64,000 nt of DNA. It comes from Flavobacteriales bacterium. GTDB lineage: Bacteria; Bacteroidota; Bacteroidia; Flavobacteriales_F; PHOS-HE28. The stretch lies in NCBI GenBank assembly GCA_020635655.1, contig JACJZI010000002.1, positions 248,001 through 312,000 on the forward strand. Reading direction: 5' to 3'. Positions 53,061-61,378 of the stretch are shown piece by piece. The notes under the pieces are model-generated. The model did not search any database and was not told the origin of the DNA. It saw only the letters and a list, made by a program, of their open reading frames with translations. The stretch's first letter is position 1; the number at the start of each line of letters is the position of its first letter. The position numbers were made by a program, and so were the translations under genes.

Positions 53061-54428
53061 TCAACCGAACAGTCGCCCAAGCACCTCGTCCACGCGCCCC
53101 ACGGGCACCACGTCCAACCCGGTTCCGCGGGGAATGCCTTTGGTGCCCCGAGGCACGAACACACGGGTGAACCCGAGCTTGTGAGCCTCGGCGATGCGCT
53201 GGTCCGTGCGTGGCACAGGACGGATCTCGCCGGTCAGGCCCACTTCACCACAGAAGGCCGTGTCATGCGGCACGGGCAGGTCGGCATCGCTGCCCAATAT
53301 GGCGCACACCACGGCCAGGTCGATGGCAGGCTCTTCCACGCGAAAGCCGCCGGCCAGATTGAGGAAGACATCCTTGGAACCCAATCGGAAACCGCATCGT
53401 TTCTCAAGCACTGCCAGGAGCATGTTCAGCCGTCGCAGATCGAACCCCGTGGCACTGCGTTGTGGTGTTCCATATACCGCACTGCTCACCAGGGCCTGCA
53501 CCTCGATCAGCAACGGACGCTGTCCCTCGAGAGTGGCAGCCACCACCACGCCACTGGGACGTTCACCGCGTTGTCCCAGGAGCACCTGGCTGGGATCCTC
53601 CACGCGCGCCAGGCCGTCACCACGCATTTCGTAGATGCCCAGCTCGTTCGTGCTGCCAAAGCGGTTCTTCAGCGGACGCAGGAGCCGGTAGGCATGGTCG
53701 CGATCGCCTTCGAACTGGAGCACGGCGTCCACCATGTGCTCCAACACCTTCGGGCCGGCCAGATACCCTTCCTTGGTGATGTGTCCGATCAGCACGACAG
53801 GGATCCCCGTGGTCTTCGCGAGGCGAAGCATCTCAGCAGTGCATTCGCGGACCTGACCCACGCTTCCCGGGCTCGCGTCCAATACTGCGGTGTGCAGGGT
53901 CTGGATGCTGTCGATCACCACGAGGTCAGGCTTCAGGTCATCGATGTGCTTGAACAGGTTCTGCGTGTTCGTTTCCGTCAGGACGAAACATCCCTGGTCC
54001 GCACCACGGCCGTCCAGCCGTTCCGCCCGCATCTTGATCTGGTGCGCGCTCTCCTCACCGCTCACATAGAGCGTTCGAAGCCCTGGAGCGTGCAATGCGG
54101 TCTGCAGGAGGAGCGTGCTCTTTCCGATACCCGGGTCACCTCCGATCAACACGATGCTGCCCGGCACGAGACCGCCGCCAAGCACCCGGTCCAGTTCAAC
54201 ATCGCCGAGCGGCATGCGGGGACCCTCGTCCACGGGGATCTCGCCGATGGCCACCGGTCGTGTCGCCTGACGCTTCAGATGTGCAGGTGTGCCGCGCTTT
54301 TCCTCCACGCGGTCCAGGACCTCCTCCACCAGGGTGTTCCACTGCTTGCATTGACCGCATTGGCCGAGCCATTGCGGATAACTGGCGCCGCAGTTCTGGC
54401 AGACGTAGCGTGTGCGGAGCTTAGCCAC
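53061..54428 (-). CDS. radA: DNA repair protein RadA
   Basis: RadA is a RecA-like helicase that helps branch migration in recombination. The 455-aa protein has a zinc finger (C10, C13, C24, C27), Walker A GGDPGIGKST at about 96-105, the RadA-specific KNRFG motif (LKNRFGSTNELG) and a Lon-like C-terminal domain (LAGGFRVEEPAIDLA, GEVGLTGEIRPV). It starts at the GTG at 54428, which overlaps the rfaE2 stop by 8 bp, so the two are translationally coupled. Confidence 0.95.
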   Translation of the reverse strand: MAKLRTRYVCQNCGASYPQWLGQCGQCKQWNTLVEEVLDRVEEKRGTPAHLKRQATRPVAIGEIPVDEGPRMPLGDVELDRVLGGGLVPGSIVLIGGDPGIGKSTLLLQTALHAPGLRTLYVSGEESAHQIKMRAERLDGRGADQGCFVLTETNTQNLFKHIDDLKPDLVVIDSIQTLHTAVLDASPGSVGQVRECTAEMLRLAKTTGIPVVLIGHITKEGYLAGPKVLEHMVDAVLQFEGDRDHAYRLLRPLKNRFGSTNELGIYEMRGDGLARVEDPSQVLLGQRGERPSGVVVAATLEGQRPLLIEVQALVSSAVYGTPQRSATGFDLRRLNMLLAVLEKRCGFRLGSKDVFLNLAGGFRVEEPAIDLAVVCAILGSDADLPVPHDTAFCGEVGLTGEIRPVPRTDQRIAEAHKLGFTRVFVPRGTKGIPRGTGLDVVPVGRVDEVLGRLFG

Positions 54429-54921
54429 GGATCCGCTCCACCAGTGCCGTCGTACTGAATCCGTCGACCAGCTTCAGGGACCGCACTACGCCCCCGGCGG
54501 CGGTCACGATGTCGGCGCCGACGATATCCCGCACGGCCCAGTCGCCACCTTTCACGAGGAGATCGGGAACAATGGTCCGAATGAGCTCCAACGGGGTATC
54601 CTCATCGAAGATGGTGACGGCATCCACGCAACGCAGCGCTGCGATCACGATCGCCCGCGATCGCTGGTCGTTGTATGGGCGATCCGGGGCTTTGCCCAGC
54701 CGGCGCACACTGTCATCGCTATTGATGCCCACGATCAGCCGGTCGCCCAATGCGGCCGCCTCCTCCAGGTAGGCGACGTGGCCCCGGTGGAGAACATCGA
54801 AACATCCATTGGTGAAGACGATGCGGTCCTCCTTCACCCGCCAGATCTGGACCATGCGTTCAAGCGTCGGCCGATCGAACAGATGGGGGTGTGAAATGCC
54901 GGGAAGGACCTCGGTGGTCAT
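54421..54921 (-). CDS. rfaE2: D-glycero-beta-D-manno-heptose 1-phosphate adenylyltransferase
   Basis: This nucleotidyltransferase makes ADP-heptose for LPS or S-layer glycans. It corresponds to the C-terminal domain of E. coli HldE as a stand-alone protein of 166 aa from the ATG at 54921 (MTTEVLPGISHPHLF). The fold motifs are FTNGCFDVLHRGHVAYL with the HxGH at 45-48, GINSDDSVRRLG and LVKGGDW. It overlaps the flippase-like gene by ATGA and radA by 8 bp. The long open frame upstream is out of frame within that membrane gene. Confidence 0.93.
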   Translation of the reverse strand: MTTEVLPGISHPHLFDRPTLERMVQIWRVKEDRIVFTNGCFDVLHRGHVAYLEEAAALGDRLIVGINSDDSVRRLGKAPDRPYNDQRSRAIVIAALRCVDAVTIFDEDTPLELIRTIVPDLLVKGGDWAVRDIVGADIVTAAGGVVRSLKLVDGFSTTALVERIRG

Positions 54922-55928
54922 GGGGCGTTCTTGCTGCGGGAGATCAAAAGTAGGGATATGCCCCCCAGGGCGATGATCATGAGGGTCTGGGCGGTCCAGA
55001 TCAACCAACCCATGGCCAAGGCCTCGGGGCGAAGCAACGCACCGCCACCAGATGGCGCCATGTAGATACTGACGATGACCGCGACAAAGGCAGGGTACAC
55101 ACCGATGCCGCCTTGTACCAGGACGATGCCGAAGGCACCGGCCACGAACCCGGCCATGATGCCCGCCCAAGGCACCTCCCGTGTGGCCGGCAGACAGAGA
55201 AAACCCACGGCGAACATCCCCACGTAAAGCACCCAGATCAGCAGGGTGTGGAAGAAGTAGGGGCCCTTGTGGCGTGTGGCAATGACAGAGCGAAGGCCCT
55301 CTCCGAACCCACGTAGTCGATCCATCAGGCGCGCGCGCAGGTCCGGCCGGGTGACGAGCATGTAGGTGCCGATCGCCGCACCGATCACGATCGCCGCAAG
55401 CACGTAGATGCCCCAGCCGCCACCATCCTCGGTCGGGCCCTGGCCATGGCGGAACCCATTGATGCGGTCCTTGAACAGGTCGATCTTGTCGATCTGGAGC
55501 AGAACGGTGGCCAGGCCGATCAGCATGAGCAGGATCAGGTCCACCGCGCGTTCGGCCATGATGGTACCAAATCCCTTTTCGAACGGTACACGCTCGCGCC
55601 GATACAGCAGGGCCGCCCTGCTGGCCTCGCCGGCGCGCGGGAGAAGCAGGTTCATGAAGTATCCGCTCATCACCGCATGGTAGCAGTTCCAGAACCGCGG
55701 GTGATAGCCCATGTGATCGAGCAGGTAGCGCCATCGCCAGGCACGGCTCAAATGGCTCATCCAACCAAGCAACACGCTGAGCCACAACCAGATCAGGTCG
55801 GCTCTGCCGAACGCTTCGAACAGCTGATGCTTGTGTTCATCGGAAAGTTGCCGGTAGAAATAGAAGATCAGCCATACACCGAGCGCGAGCGGCACCACGA
55901 CCTTGAGCACGCCCACCAGCCTTTTCAT
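54918..55928 (-). CDS. Flippase-like / lysylphosphatidylglycerol synthase TM-region protein
   Basis: A 336-aa membrane protein of the UPF0104/LPG_synthase_TM family with about seven or eight helices. Typical segments are the Trp/Arg-rich SRAWRWRYLLDHMGY, SGYFMNLLLPRAGEASRAALL, GTIMAERAVDLILLMLIGL, GFVAGAFGIVLVQGGIGVYP and a final SISLLLIS-like helix. It may move lipid-linked molecules across the membrane; the substrate is unknown. It lies 6 nt after panD and is coupled to rfaE2, so it sits in an operon panD-flippase-rfaE2-radA. Confidence 0.88.
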   Translation of the reverse strand: MKRLVGVLKVVVPLALGVWLIFYFYRQLSDEHKHQLFEAFGRADLIWLWLSVLLGWMSHLSRAWRWRYLLDHMGYHPRFWNCYHAVMSGYFMNLLLPRAGEASRAALLYRRERVPFEKGFGTIMAERAVDLILLMLIGLATVLLQIDKIDLFKDRINGFRHGQGPTEDGGGWGIYVLAAIVIGAAIGTYMLVTRPDLRARLMDRLRGFGEGLRSVIATRHKGPYFFHTLLIWVLYVGMFAVGFLCLPATREVPWAGIMAGFVAGAFGIVLVQGGIGVYPAFVAVIVSIYMAPSGGGALLRPEALAMGWLIWTAQTLMIIALGGISLLLISRSKNAP

Positions 55929-55934
55929 AGCGTA

Positions 55935-56288
55935 TCAGGCCTTCAGCTTGTTCGTGCGTTCGTCGGGGAATATGATGGTGGGTCGGAAGCTCCGGGCTTC
56001 GTCGAGTAGCATTCGGCCGTAGGCGGCCACGATGACCACATCACCCACCTGCACCTTGCGCGCGGCCGGACCGTTCAGGCTCACCAGTCCGGATCCCCGT
56101 TCGCCACGGATGACGTAGGTCTCCAGGCGCTCGCCATTGTTGATGTCCAGCACCTGCACCTTTTCGCCCTCCACCAGTCCGGCCGCATCGATGAGGTCCT
56201 CATCCAACTGGATGCTGCCGATGTAGTTCAGCTCGGCCTGGGTCACCGTGATCCGGTGGATCTTGGCACGAAGCACTTCAATGGTCAT
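55935..56288 (-). CDS. panD: Aspartate 1-decarboxylase PanD
   Basis: PanD makes beta-alanine for pantothenate and CoA. It is a self-cleaving pyruvoyl enzyme. With the ATG at 56288 (MTIEVLRAKIHRITVTQ) the cleavage site is Gly24-Ser25 (NYIGSIQLDE), the canonical position, which favours this start over the ATG at 56294. LDINNGERLETYVIRGERGSG-type text is split by the usual short loops, and NGPAARKVQVGDVVIV follows. It is 117 aa in length. A TAATTTTG box lies upstream. Confidence 0.95.
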   Translation of the reverse strand: MTIEVLRAKIHRITVTQAELNYIGSIQLDEDLIDAAGLVEGEKVQVLDINNGERLETYVIRGERGSGLVSLNGPAARKVQVGDVVIVAAYGRMLLDEARSFRPTIIFPDERTNKLKA

Positions 56289-56317
56289 GGACATAGGCCG
56301 GTTCTGCGAAAGGACCG

Positions 56318-56325
56318 CAAAATTA
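56318..56325 (-). promoter_or_regulatory. -7 box TAATTTTG upstream of panD
   Basis: A full TAnnTTTG match on the minus strand about 29 nt before the panD ATG. A CTG lies 19 bp upstream in place of TTG. It would start the panD-flippase-rfaE2-radA transcript. Confidence 0.55.
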
Positions 56326-56343
56326 CGGCCATGCGTGGAACGG

Positions 56344-57195
56344 TCAGACGGAAGGATGGAGAAGGATGTTGTCGATCAGACGCACCTCGCCGAGCCGAGC
56401 AGCGAGCAAGGCGACGGCCTCACGGCCCGTGCGCCAGGAGTCGAGCGGCTCCAAGGTGACCGCGTCCGCGATACCAAGATAATCGACAACGATCTCAGGG
56501 TCCCGGGCAAGCACGGCCAGCCCGGCCTGCTGCGCCTGTGCCGGGCTGCCTGTGGTCGCGCTCTGCGCCGTGGACAGCAATGCCTCGTACAGCAGGGGCG
56601 CCCGTTCCCGGTCCGACGGGGACAGACGCACGTTCCGTGAGCTCATGGCCAATCCATCCGGCTCCCGATGGATGGGGCACCCGACGATCTGTTCCGGCCA
56701 TTGCAAGGTTGTGGCCACATGGCGTACAATGGCGAGCTGCTGTCGGTCCTTTTCCCCGAAGAAGGCCTTATCCGGCCGGACATAGAGGAAAAGGCGCTCC
56801 ACTGCGTTCACCACGCCCTGGAAATGACCTGGACGGTCCGGTCCTTCCCAATAGGTGTCCAGACCGCCAAGGTCAAAGGTCATTGGTCGATGTCCTTGAT
56901 AGAGTTCGTGCTCGTCCGGTAAAAAGAGGGCATGGCAACCCAGTTCCTCCAGCAGGGCCCTGTCCGCATCCGGACTCCGAGGATACCGGGCAAGGTCGTT
57001 CAAGTCGTTGAATTGCAGTGGATTGACGAAAATACTCACCACCACACGCTCACATTGACGCAGTGCTTGGGATATCAAGGAAGCGTGACCGGTATGCAGG
57101 GCGCCCATCGTGGGTACGAAACCAACGCGATGTCCGCTCCAGCGAGCCTGGGCGCTCCAAGCGGCGACGTGCTCCGGGGCCGTTAGGACCTCCAT
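56344..57195 (-). CDS. panC: Pantothenate synthetase PanC
   Basis: PanC joins pantoate and beta-alanine using ATP. The 283-aa protein has GFVPTMGALHTGHASLI with the HxGH-type ATP site, SIFVNPLQFNDLNDL, VVNAVERLFLYVRPDKAFFGEKD, and the KMSKS-like MSSRNVRLSP. It ends 55 nt before panD and is on the same strand, so pathway genes are adjacent. Upstream, shared with the divergent GT5-like gene, is an 18-bp palindrome. Confidence 0.95.
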   Translation of the reverse strand: MEVLTAPEHVAAWSAQARWSGHRVGFVPTMGALHTGHASLISQALRQCERVVVSIFVNPLQFNDLNDLARYPRSPDADRALLEELGCHALFLPDEHELYQGHRPMTFDLGGLDTYWEGPDRPGHFQGVVNAVERLFLYVRPDKAFFGEKDRQQLAIVRHVATTLQWPEQIVGCPIHREPDGLAMSSRNVRLSPSDRERAPLLYEALLSTAQSATTGSPAQAQQAGLAVLARDPEIVVDYLGIADAVTLEPLDSWRTGREAVALLAARLGEVRLIDNILLHPSV

Positions 57196-57205
57196 GACTG
57201 CTGCT

Positions 57206-57223
57206 CCCTGGCGGCCGCCAGGG
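57206..57223. repeat. 18-bp perfect palindrome upstream of panC
   Basis: CCCTGGCGGCCGCCAGGG lies 10 nt before the panC start in the divergent region shared with the GT5-like gene. It could be an operator or an mRNA hairpin affecting panC translation. Adjacent text (CTTGGCGG) partly repeats it. Confidence 0.7.
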
Positions 57224-57244
57224 CCGCCAAGCTAGGCCTTCCGG

Positions 57245-57275
57245 TTGAACATCCCCCGAAAAAGCTATATTTTTG
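57245..57275 (+). promoter_or_regulatory. Promoter TTG-N20-TATTTTTG for the GT5-like/DUF4270/glmS genes
   Basis: TTG at 57245-57247 and TATTTTTG at 57268-57275 are 20 bp apart, a full match to the Bacteroidota promoter. The leader to the ATG at 57302 is about 20 nt. Confidence 0.82.
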
Positions 57276-57301
57276 TACCCGCAATTCCCCCCTGTTTTAA
57301 G

Positions 57302-58123
57302 ATGAGCTTGAAGAACGCGAAAGTCCTGACCGTCTCGCAGTCGATCCACCCCTTCCTGGAGGAACCTGAGATGGCCACGGTCGCCAGGCAATTGCCCCAG
57401 GGTATCCTGGAAAGCGGCAACGAGATCCGGGTGTTCATGCCGAAGTTCGGCTGCATCAATGAACGCCGCCACCAGTTGCACGAGGTGATCCGCCTGAGCG
57501 GCATGAACCTGATCATCAACGACACCGATCACGCATTGCTGATCAAGGTGGCCAGTGTGCCCAATGTCCGCATGCAGGTCTACTTCATCGACAATGAAGA
57601 GTATTTCAAACGAAAGAGCACCTGGTTGGATAAGGATGACAAGTTCCATCCCGACAATGACGAACGGGCCCTGTTCTTCTGCCGTGGTGTCCTTGAGACC
57701 GTACGCAAGCTCGGTTGGGTGCCGGATATCATCCACATGCATGGATGGATGACGGCCTTCCTTCCACTTTACATCCGCCACAAGTTCGCCGATGACCCCC
57801 ATTTCGAGAACGCCAAGCTGGTCTTCAGCGTGTACGATGAGAAGCCGGAAGCGTTGGACAAGGGCATGGTGAAGAAACTGACGATGGAGGGTTTCGATGC
57901 GGACCTGTTGAAGGACCTGAAGAAGCCGACCACCGAGGACCTCTACAAGTTGGGAATGGACCTAAGCGATGCCGTTGTGCGGGGCAGTGCCAAGTTCGGC
58001 AAAGGTCTGGACAGCGCCATCAAGGCCATGGATAAACCAGTGATGGCCCATGCCGGCGAAGAGGAACTGGTATCGGCCCATGCCGATTTCTACCAGAGCG
58101 TGCTCGAAGAAGCGTTGGTCTGA
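57302..58123 (+). CDS. GT5 (glycogen/starch synthase) N-domain-like protein, probable pseudoenzyme
   Basis: A 273-aa protein that databases would call glycogen/starch synthase. It matches only the first Rossmann domain of GT5: AKVLTVSQSIHPFLEE, VRMQVYFIDNEEYF, WVPDIIHMHGWMTAFLPLY and KLVFSVYDE. The ADP-glucose-binding KxGGL motif near residue 15-20 of GlgA is replaced by FLEEPEMATVA. The HxHDW motif reads HMHGW, and the whole second domain is missing. The last 90 residues are helical and unlike GT5. It is therefore unlikely to make glycogen. It has the strongest promoter in this part and heads a run with DUF4270 and glmS. Confidence 0.85.
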   Translation: MSLKNAKVLTVSQSIHPFLEEPEMATVARQLPQGILESGNEIRVFMPKFGCINERRHQLHEVIRLSGMNLIINDTDHALLIKVASVPNVRMQVYFIDNEEYFKRKSTWLDKDDKFHPDNDERALFFCRGVLETVRKLGWVPDIIHMHGWMTAFLPLYIRHKFADDPHFENAKLVFSVYDEKPEALDKGMVKKLTMEGFDADLLKDLKKPTTEDLYKLGMDLSDAVVRGSAKFGKGLDSAIKAMDKPVMAHAGEEELVSAHADFYQSVLEEALV

Positions 58124-58130
58124 CGGCGCG

Positions 58131-59495
58131 TTGACCTTGACACACCATCATCCCACTGCACGGCCCCTGCGACGGGCCGTGCTGCTTTTCACGGCGATCA
58201 CCGTATTCGCCTCCTGTCGCAAACCGGAGGAAGGCCTCGGCTTGAGCATCCTTGATCCGGCCCAGGCCGTGAACGTGGTCGAGGTGGACACCACCACCCT
58301 ACTTGCTTGGACCGTCCTGCCGGAAAAGGTGCGATCCAGTGGGCTGAGCAGGAATGTGCTCGGTAGTTACAACGACCGTCAGTTCGGCCCCACCAAAGCG
58401 AGCATCGTCACCCAGGTGCGGCTTGGTGTGAACAATGTGGGTTCCGGACAGGACAACTCCGGTCTCGTGGCCGATAGCGTGGTGCTTTCCATGGTCTTCG
58501 ATGCGTCCGACCCGCTATACGGGAACTTGGATGCCCAGCGGTTCCAGGTGTTCCAATTGACCGAGGACCTTTCCTTGGATTCCACGTACTACACCTATGA
58601 TCAGCCGCAGGCGGACCCCATTGACCTGGTCGAGCAGAACAGTTCATGGATCGTGCCTCGGCCGCTGACCTCACCGGTGATCGATGGCGATACACTGGCC
58701 CCACAGATCAGGTTGCGGCTGGAACAGGCCTTCGGGCAGCATATCCTGGACGCATTCGGCACACCTGATCTTGCCGACAATACCGCATTCGTTGCATTCC
58801 TCAAGGGCCTCTGGGTCGTGCCCGACAACGGAGAGCAGGGTCCGTTCCAAGGCGGGATGTTCATTCTGGACCTGCTGAACAGTGCCAGCAAAGTGACGAT
58901 CTTCTACCGGAACACGCTGCCTGGAGAAGAGGACACCTTGAGCCTGGACCTGCTGATCAATGAGAACTGTGCACGCTATACGCGCTGCGAGCACGACTTT
59001 GATGCGGCCATCGACCCGGCCCTCCCGAACGGGCTGCTGGACAGCACGCTTGGTCAGCAGATCGACCATCTTCAAACCCTCGGTGGACCACGCATCCGGA
59101 TCTCCACGCCCTACTTGGAGAGATATGAGGACCTGGGAGGACTTGTCGTGGCCAAGGCGGAACTTGTGGTGCCGCTGACCGACAGCCAGTATGATGCCTA
59201 CCCACCTCCCGGAAGCTTGTTGATGTTCCGCGTAGGCGAGGATGGCGAGGACCTTCTATTGCCCGATCAGGTCACCAGTTCACTGGACATCGGAGGGACA
59301 TTCGATGCCGACGCCCGCGAATACAGGTTCAACATCACCCGATATGTGCAGGGTGTGCTGAACGGCACGTACGCCAACGGCGGATCGTCCGTTCTTCCTT
59401 CGAGCGGCGGGGTGACGGCCAACCGCGCAGTGGTGCGAGGCCCAGCCGATCCAGAAAGGCCGATGCGGCTCCTGCTTACATTTACCAAGTTCTGA
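58131..59495 (+). CDS. DUF4270 family lipoprotein
   Basis: A 454-aa lipoprotein with the lipobox VFASC (RRAVLLFTAITVFASCRK). No ATG precedes the signal peptide; TTG at 58131 or 58137 is the likely start, and a GTG just before the hydrophobic core is less likely. Family-type segments are SILDPAQAVNVVEVDTTTL, LGSYNDRQFGPTKASIVTQV, LLINENCARY and FNITRYVQGVLNGTY. The role is unknown. It starts 7 nt after the GT5-like gene and ends 4 nt before glmS, so the three are co-transcribed. Confidence 0.88.
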   Translation: MTLTHHHPTARPLRRAVLLFTAITVFASCRKPEEGLGLSILDPAQAVNVVEVDTTTLLAWTVLPEKVRSSGLSRNVLGSYNDRQFGPTKASIVTQVRLGVNNVGSGQDNSGLVADSVVLSMVFDASDPLYGNLDAQRFQVFQLTEDLSLDSTYYTYDQPQADPIDLVEQNSSWIVPRPLTSPVIDGDTLAPQIRLRLEQAFGQHILDAFGTPDLADNTAFVAFLKGLWVVPDNGEQGPFQGGMFILDLLNSASKVTIFYRNTLPGEEDTLSLDLLINENCARYTRCEHDFDAAIDPALPNGLLDSTLGQQIDHLQTLGGPRIRISTPYLERYEDLGGLVVAKAELVVPLTDSQYDAYPPPGSLLMFRVGEDGEDLLLPDQVTSSLDIGGTFDADAREYRFNITRYVQGVLNGTYANGGSSVLPSSGGVTANRAVVRGPADPERPMRLLLTFTKF

Positions 59496-59499
59496 GGCC

Positions 59500-61344
59500 A
59501 TGTGCGGCATCGTGGGATACATGGGGGACCAGCCGGCGTACCCCATTCTGATCAACGGTTTGCACCGCTTGGAGTACCGCGGTTATGACAGCGCCGGGGT
59601 GGCCCTGCTGGACGATGCTGGTCTGCACGTGCACAAATGCCAGGGTAAGGTGAGCGACCTCGAGCGACACGTCGCGGGGCTGGGCCTTGGTGGTACCGTG
59701 GGCATGGGCCATACACGATGGGCCACGCACGGCTCACCGAACGACATCAACGCCCATCCGCATGTCAGTTCGGATGGTGATATTGCGCTGATCCACAACG
59801 GGATCATCGAGAACTATGCGGCGATCAAGGAGGAATTGGCCCACCGGGGTCATACGTTCCGCAGCGATACGGACACGGAGGTACTGGTGCAGTTGATCGC
59901 TGATATCCGACGGAGCGAAGGTGTCGATCTCCCCGAGGCCGTCCGGCTGGCGTTGGACAGCGTGGTGGGCGCCTATGCGATAGTGGTCCTTGACCAACGT
60001 GATCCGAACGTAATGGTGGCCGCACGCAAGAGCTCCCCTTTGGTCATTGGGATAGGAGAGAACGGCGAACACTTCATCGCATCGGATGCCACGCCCATCG
60101 TGGAGCACACCAAGAACGTGGTCTACCTGGAGGATGGTGAGATCGCGGTGATCGAACGCGGGAAGGGTCTCAAGATCCGCAACATCAAGAACCAGGAGAA
60201 GACCCCGTTCATCCAGGAACTGGAGATGCACCTGGAAGCACTGGAAAAGAGCGGGTACGATCATTTCATGCTCAAGGAGATCCACGAGCAGCCCCGAAGC
60301 ATCCGGGATAGTCTTCGCGGCCGGCTCAACCTGGCCAAAGGGGAGGTGATGCTCGGGGGCATCAAGGATTACGAACAGAAGTTCATCCGGGCCGAGCGGA
60401 TCCTCATCGTCGGTTGCGGGACCTCCTGGCACGCGGGGCTTGTGGGCGAGTACCTCTTCGAGGAACTGGCGCGCATTCCGGTGGAGGTGGAATATGCATC
60501 GGAGTTCCGCTACCGGGACCCGATCGTGCATGAGGACGACATCGTGATCGCCATCAGCCAGAGCGGCGAGACCGCCGATACGCTGGCCGCGATCGAACTT
60601 GCGAAGGGACGCGGCGCCACGATCATCGGGATCTGCAATGTGGTGGGCAGCAGCATCGCGCGGATCACACATGCGGGGTCCTATACCCATGCCGGCCCGG
60701 AGATCGGTGTGGCCAGCACCAAGGCCTTCACCGCACAGGTGACCCTGCTCACGTTGATGGCCTTGATGATCGGGCACAAGCGCGGGACGATCTCGGGCAG
60801 CCGGTTCTTCCGATTGCTCAACGAGTTGGATGCGATCCCGGGCAAGGTGGAGAAGGTCCTGCGCAACGAGGCCCAGATCCGGTACATCGCCGACATTTAC
60901 AAGGACGCCACCAATGCCCTCTATCTCGGACGCGGGTTCAGTTTTCCCGTGGCGCTGGAGGGGGCGCTCAAGCTGAAGGAGATCAGCTACATCCACGCGG
61001 AAGGATATCCCGCTGCGGAAATGAAGCATGGTCCCATTGCCCTCATCGATGAGGAAATGCCGGTGTTCGTGATCGCCACGAAAGGGGGGTCCTACGAGAA
61101 GGTCGTGAGCAACATCCAGGAGGTGAAGGCAAGAAAGGGCAAGGTGATCGCCATTTGCACGGAGGGCGATAGGGTGGTGCGGGACCTCGCGGACCACGTG
61201 ATCGAGATCCCCGAGACCCCTGACCCGCTCGTCCCTTTGCTCAGTGTCATTCCCCTGCAGCTCATCAGCTACCACATCGCAGTGATGCGCGGTTGCAATG
61301 TGGACCAACCACGCAACTTGGCCAAATCCGTGACCGTAGAATGA
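59500..61344 (+). CDS. glmS: Glucosamine-fructose-6-phosphate aminotransferase GlmS
   Basis: GlmS makes glucosamine-6-phosphate, the entry to peptidoglycan and LPS amino sugars. The 614-aa protein starts MCGIVGYMGDQPAYPIL with the catalytic Cys2 after Met removal. HRLEYRGYDSAG and HTRWATHGSPNDINAHPH belong to the glutaminase domain. Two SIS domains follow with GCGTSWHAGLVGEYLFE, SQSGETADTLAAIELAK and EGYPAAEMKHGPIAL, ending AKSVTVE. No glmS riboswitch fits in the 4-nt upstream gap. Confidence 0.97.
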   Translation: MCGIVGYMGDQPAYPILINGLHRLEYRGYDSAGVALLDDAGLHVHKCQGKVSDLERHVAGLGLGGTVGMGHTRWATHGSPNDINAHPHVSSDGDIALIHNGIIENYAAIKEELAHRGHTFRSDTDTEVLVQLIADIRRSEGVDLPEAVRLALDSVVGAYAIVVLDQRDPNVMVAARKSSPLVIGIGENGEHFIASDATPIVEHTKNVVYLEDGEIAVIERGKGLKIRNIKNQEKTPFIQELEMHLEALEKSGYDHFMLKEIHEQPRSIRDSLRGRLNLAKGEVMLGGIKDYEQKFIRAERILIVGCGTSWHAGLVGEYLFEELARIPVEVEYASEFRYRDPIVHEDDIVIAISQSGETADTLAAIELAKGRGATIIGICNVVGSSIARITHAGSYTHAGPEIGVASTKAFTAQVTLLTLMALMIGHKRGTISGSRFFRLLNELDAIPGKVEKVLRNEAQIRYIADIYKDATNALYLGRGFSFPVALEGALKLKEISYIHAEGYPAAEMKHGPIALIDEEMPVFVIATKGGSYEKVVSNIQEVKARKGKVIAICTEGDRVVRDLADHVIEIPETPDPLVPLLSVIPLQLISYHIAVMRGCNVDQPRNLAKSVTVE

Positions 61345-61351
61345 GCTTGTT

Positions 61352-61365
61352 CCGGTCGCGACCGG
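61352..61365. repeat. 14-bp palindrome between glmS and the acyltransferase gene
   Basis: CCGGTCGCGACCGG, a perfect palindrome in the 34-nt gap. The flanking 12-mer ATGAGCTTGTTC occurs twice, at 61341-61352 (over the glmS stop) and 61379-61390 (over the next start). Confidence 0.6.
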
Positions 61366-61378
61366 GGCATTTCGGACC

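Noticed and set aside
54922..55785. Upstream extension of rfaE2 (a 454-codon frame)
   Set aside because: It is out of frame within the flippase-like gene. The ATG at 54921 gives a standard-length enzyme.
57302..58123. Functional glycogen synthase
   Set aside because: The KxGGL lysine motif, the HxHDW aspartate and the whole C-terminal domain are missing.
59496..59499. glmS riboswitch/ribozyme upstream of glmS
   Set aside because: Only 4 nt separate the DUF4270 stop from the glmS start, so there is no room for one.
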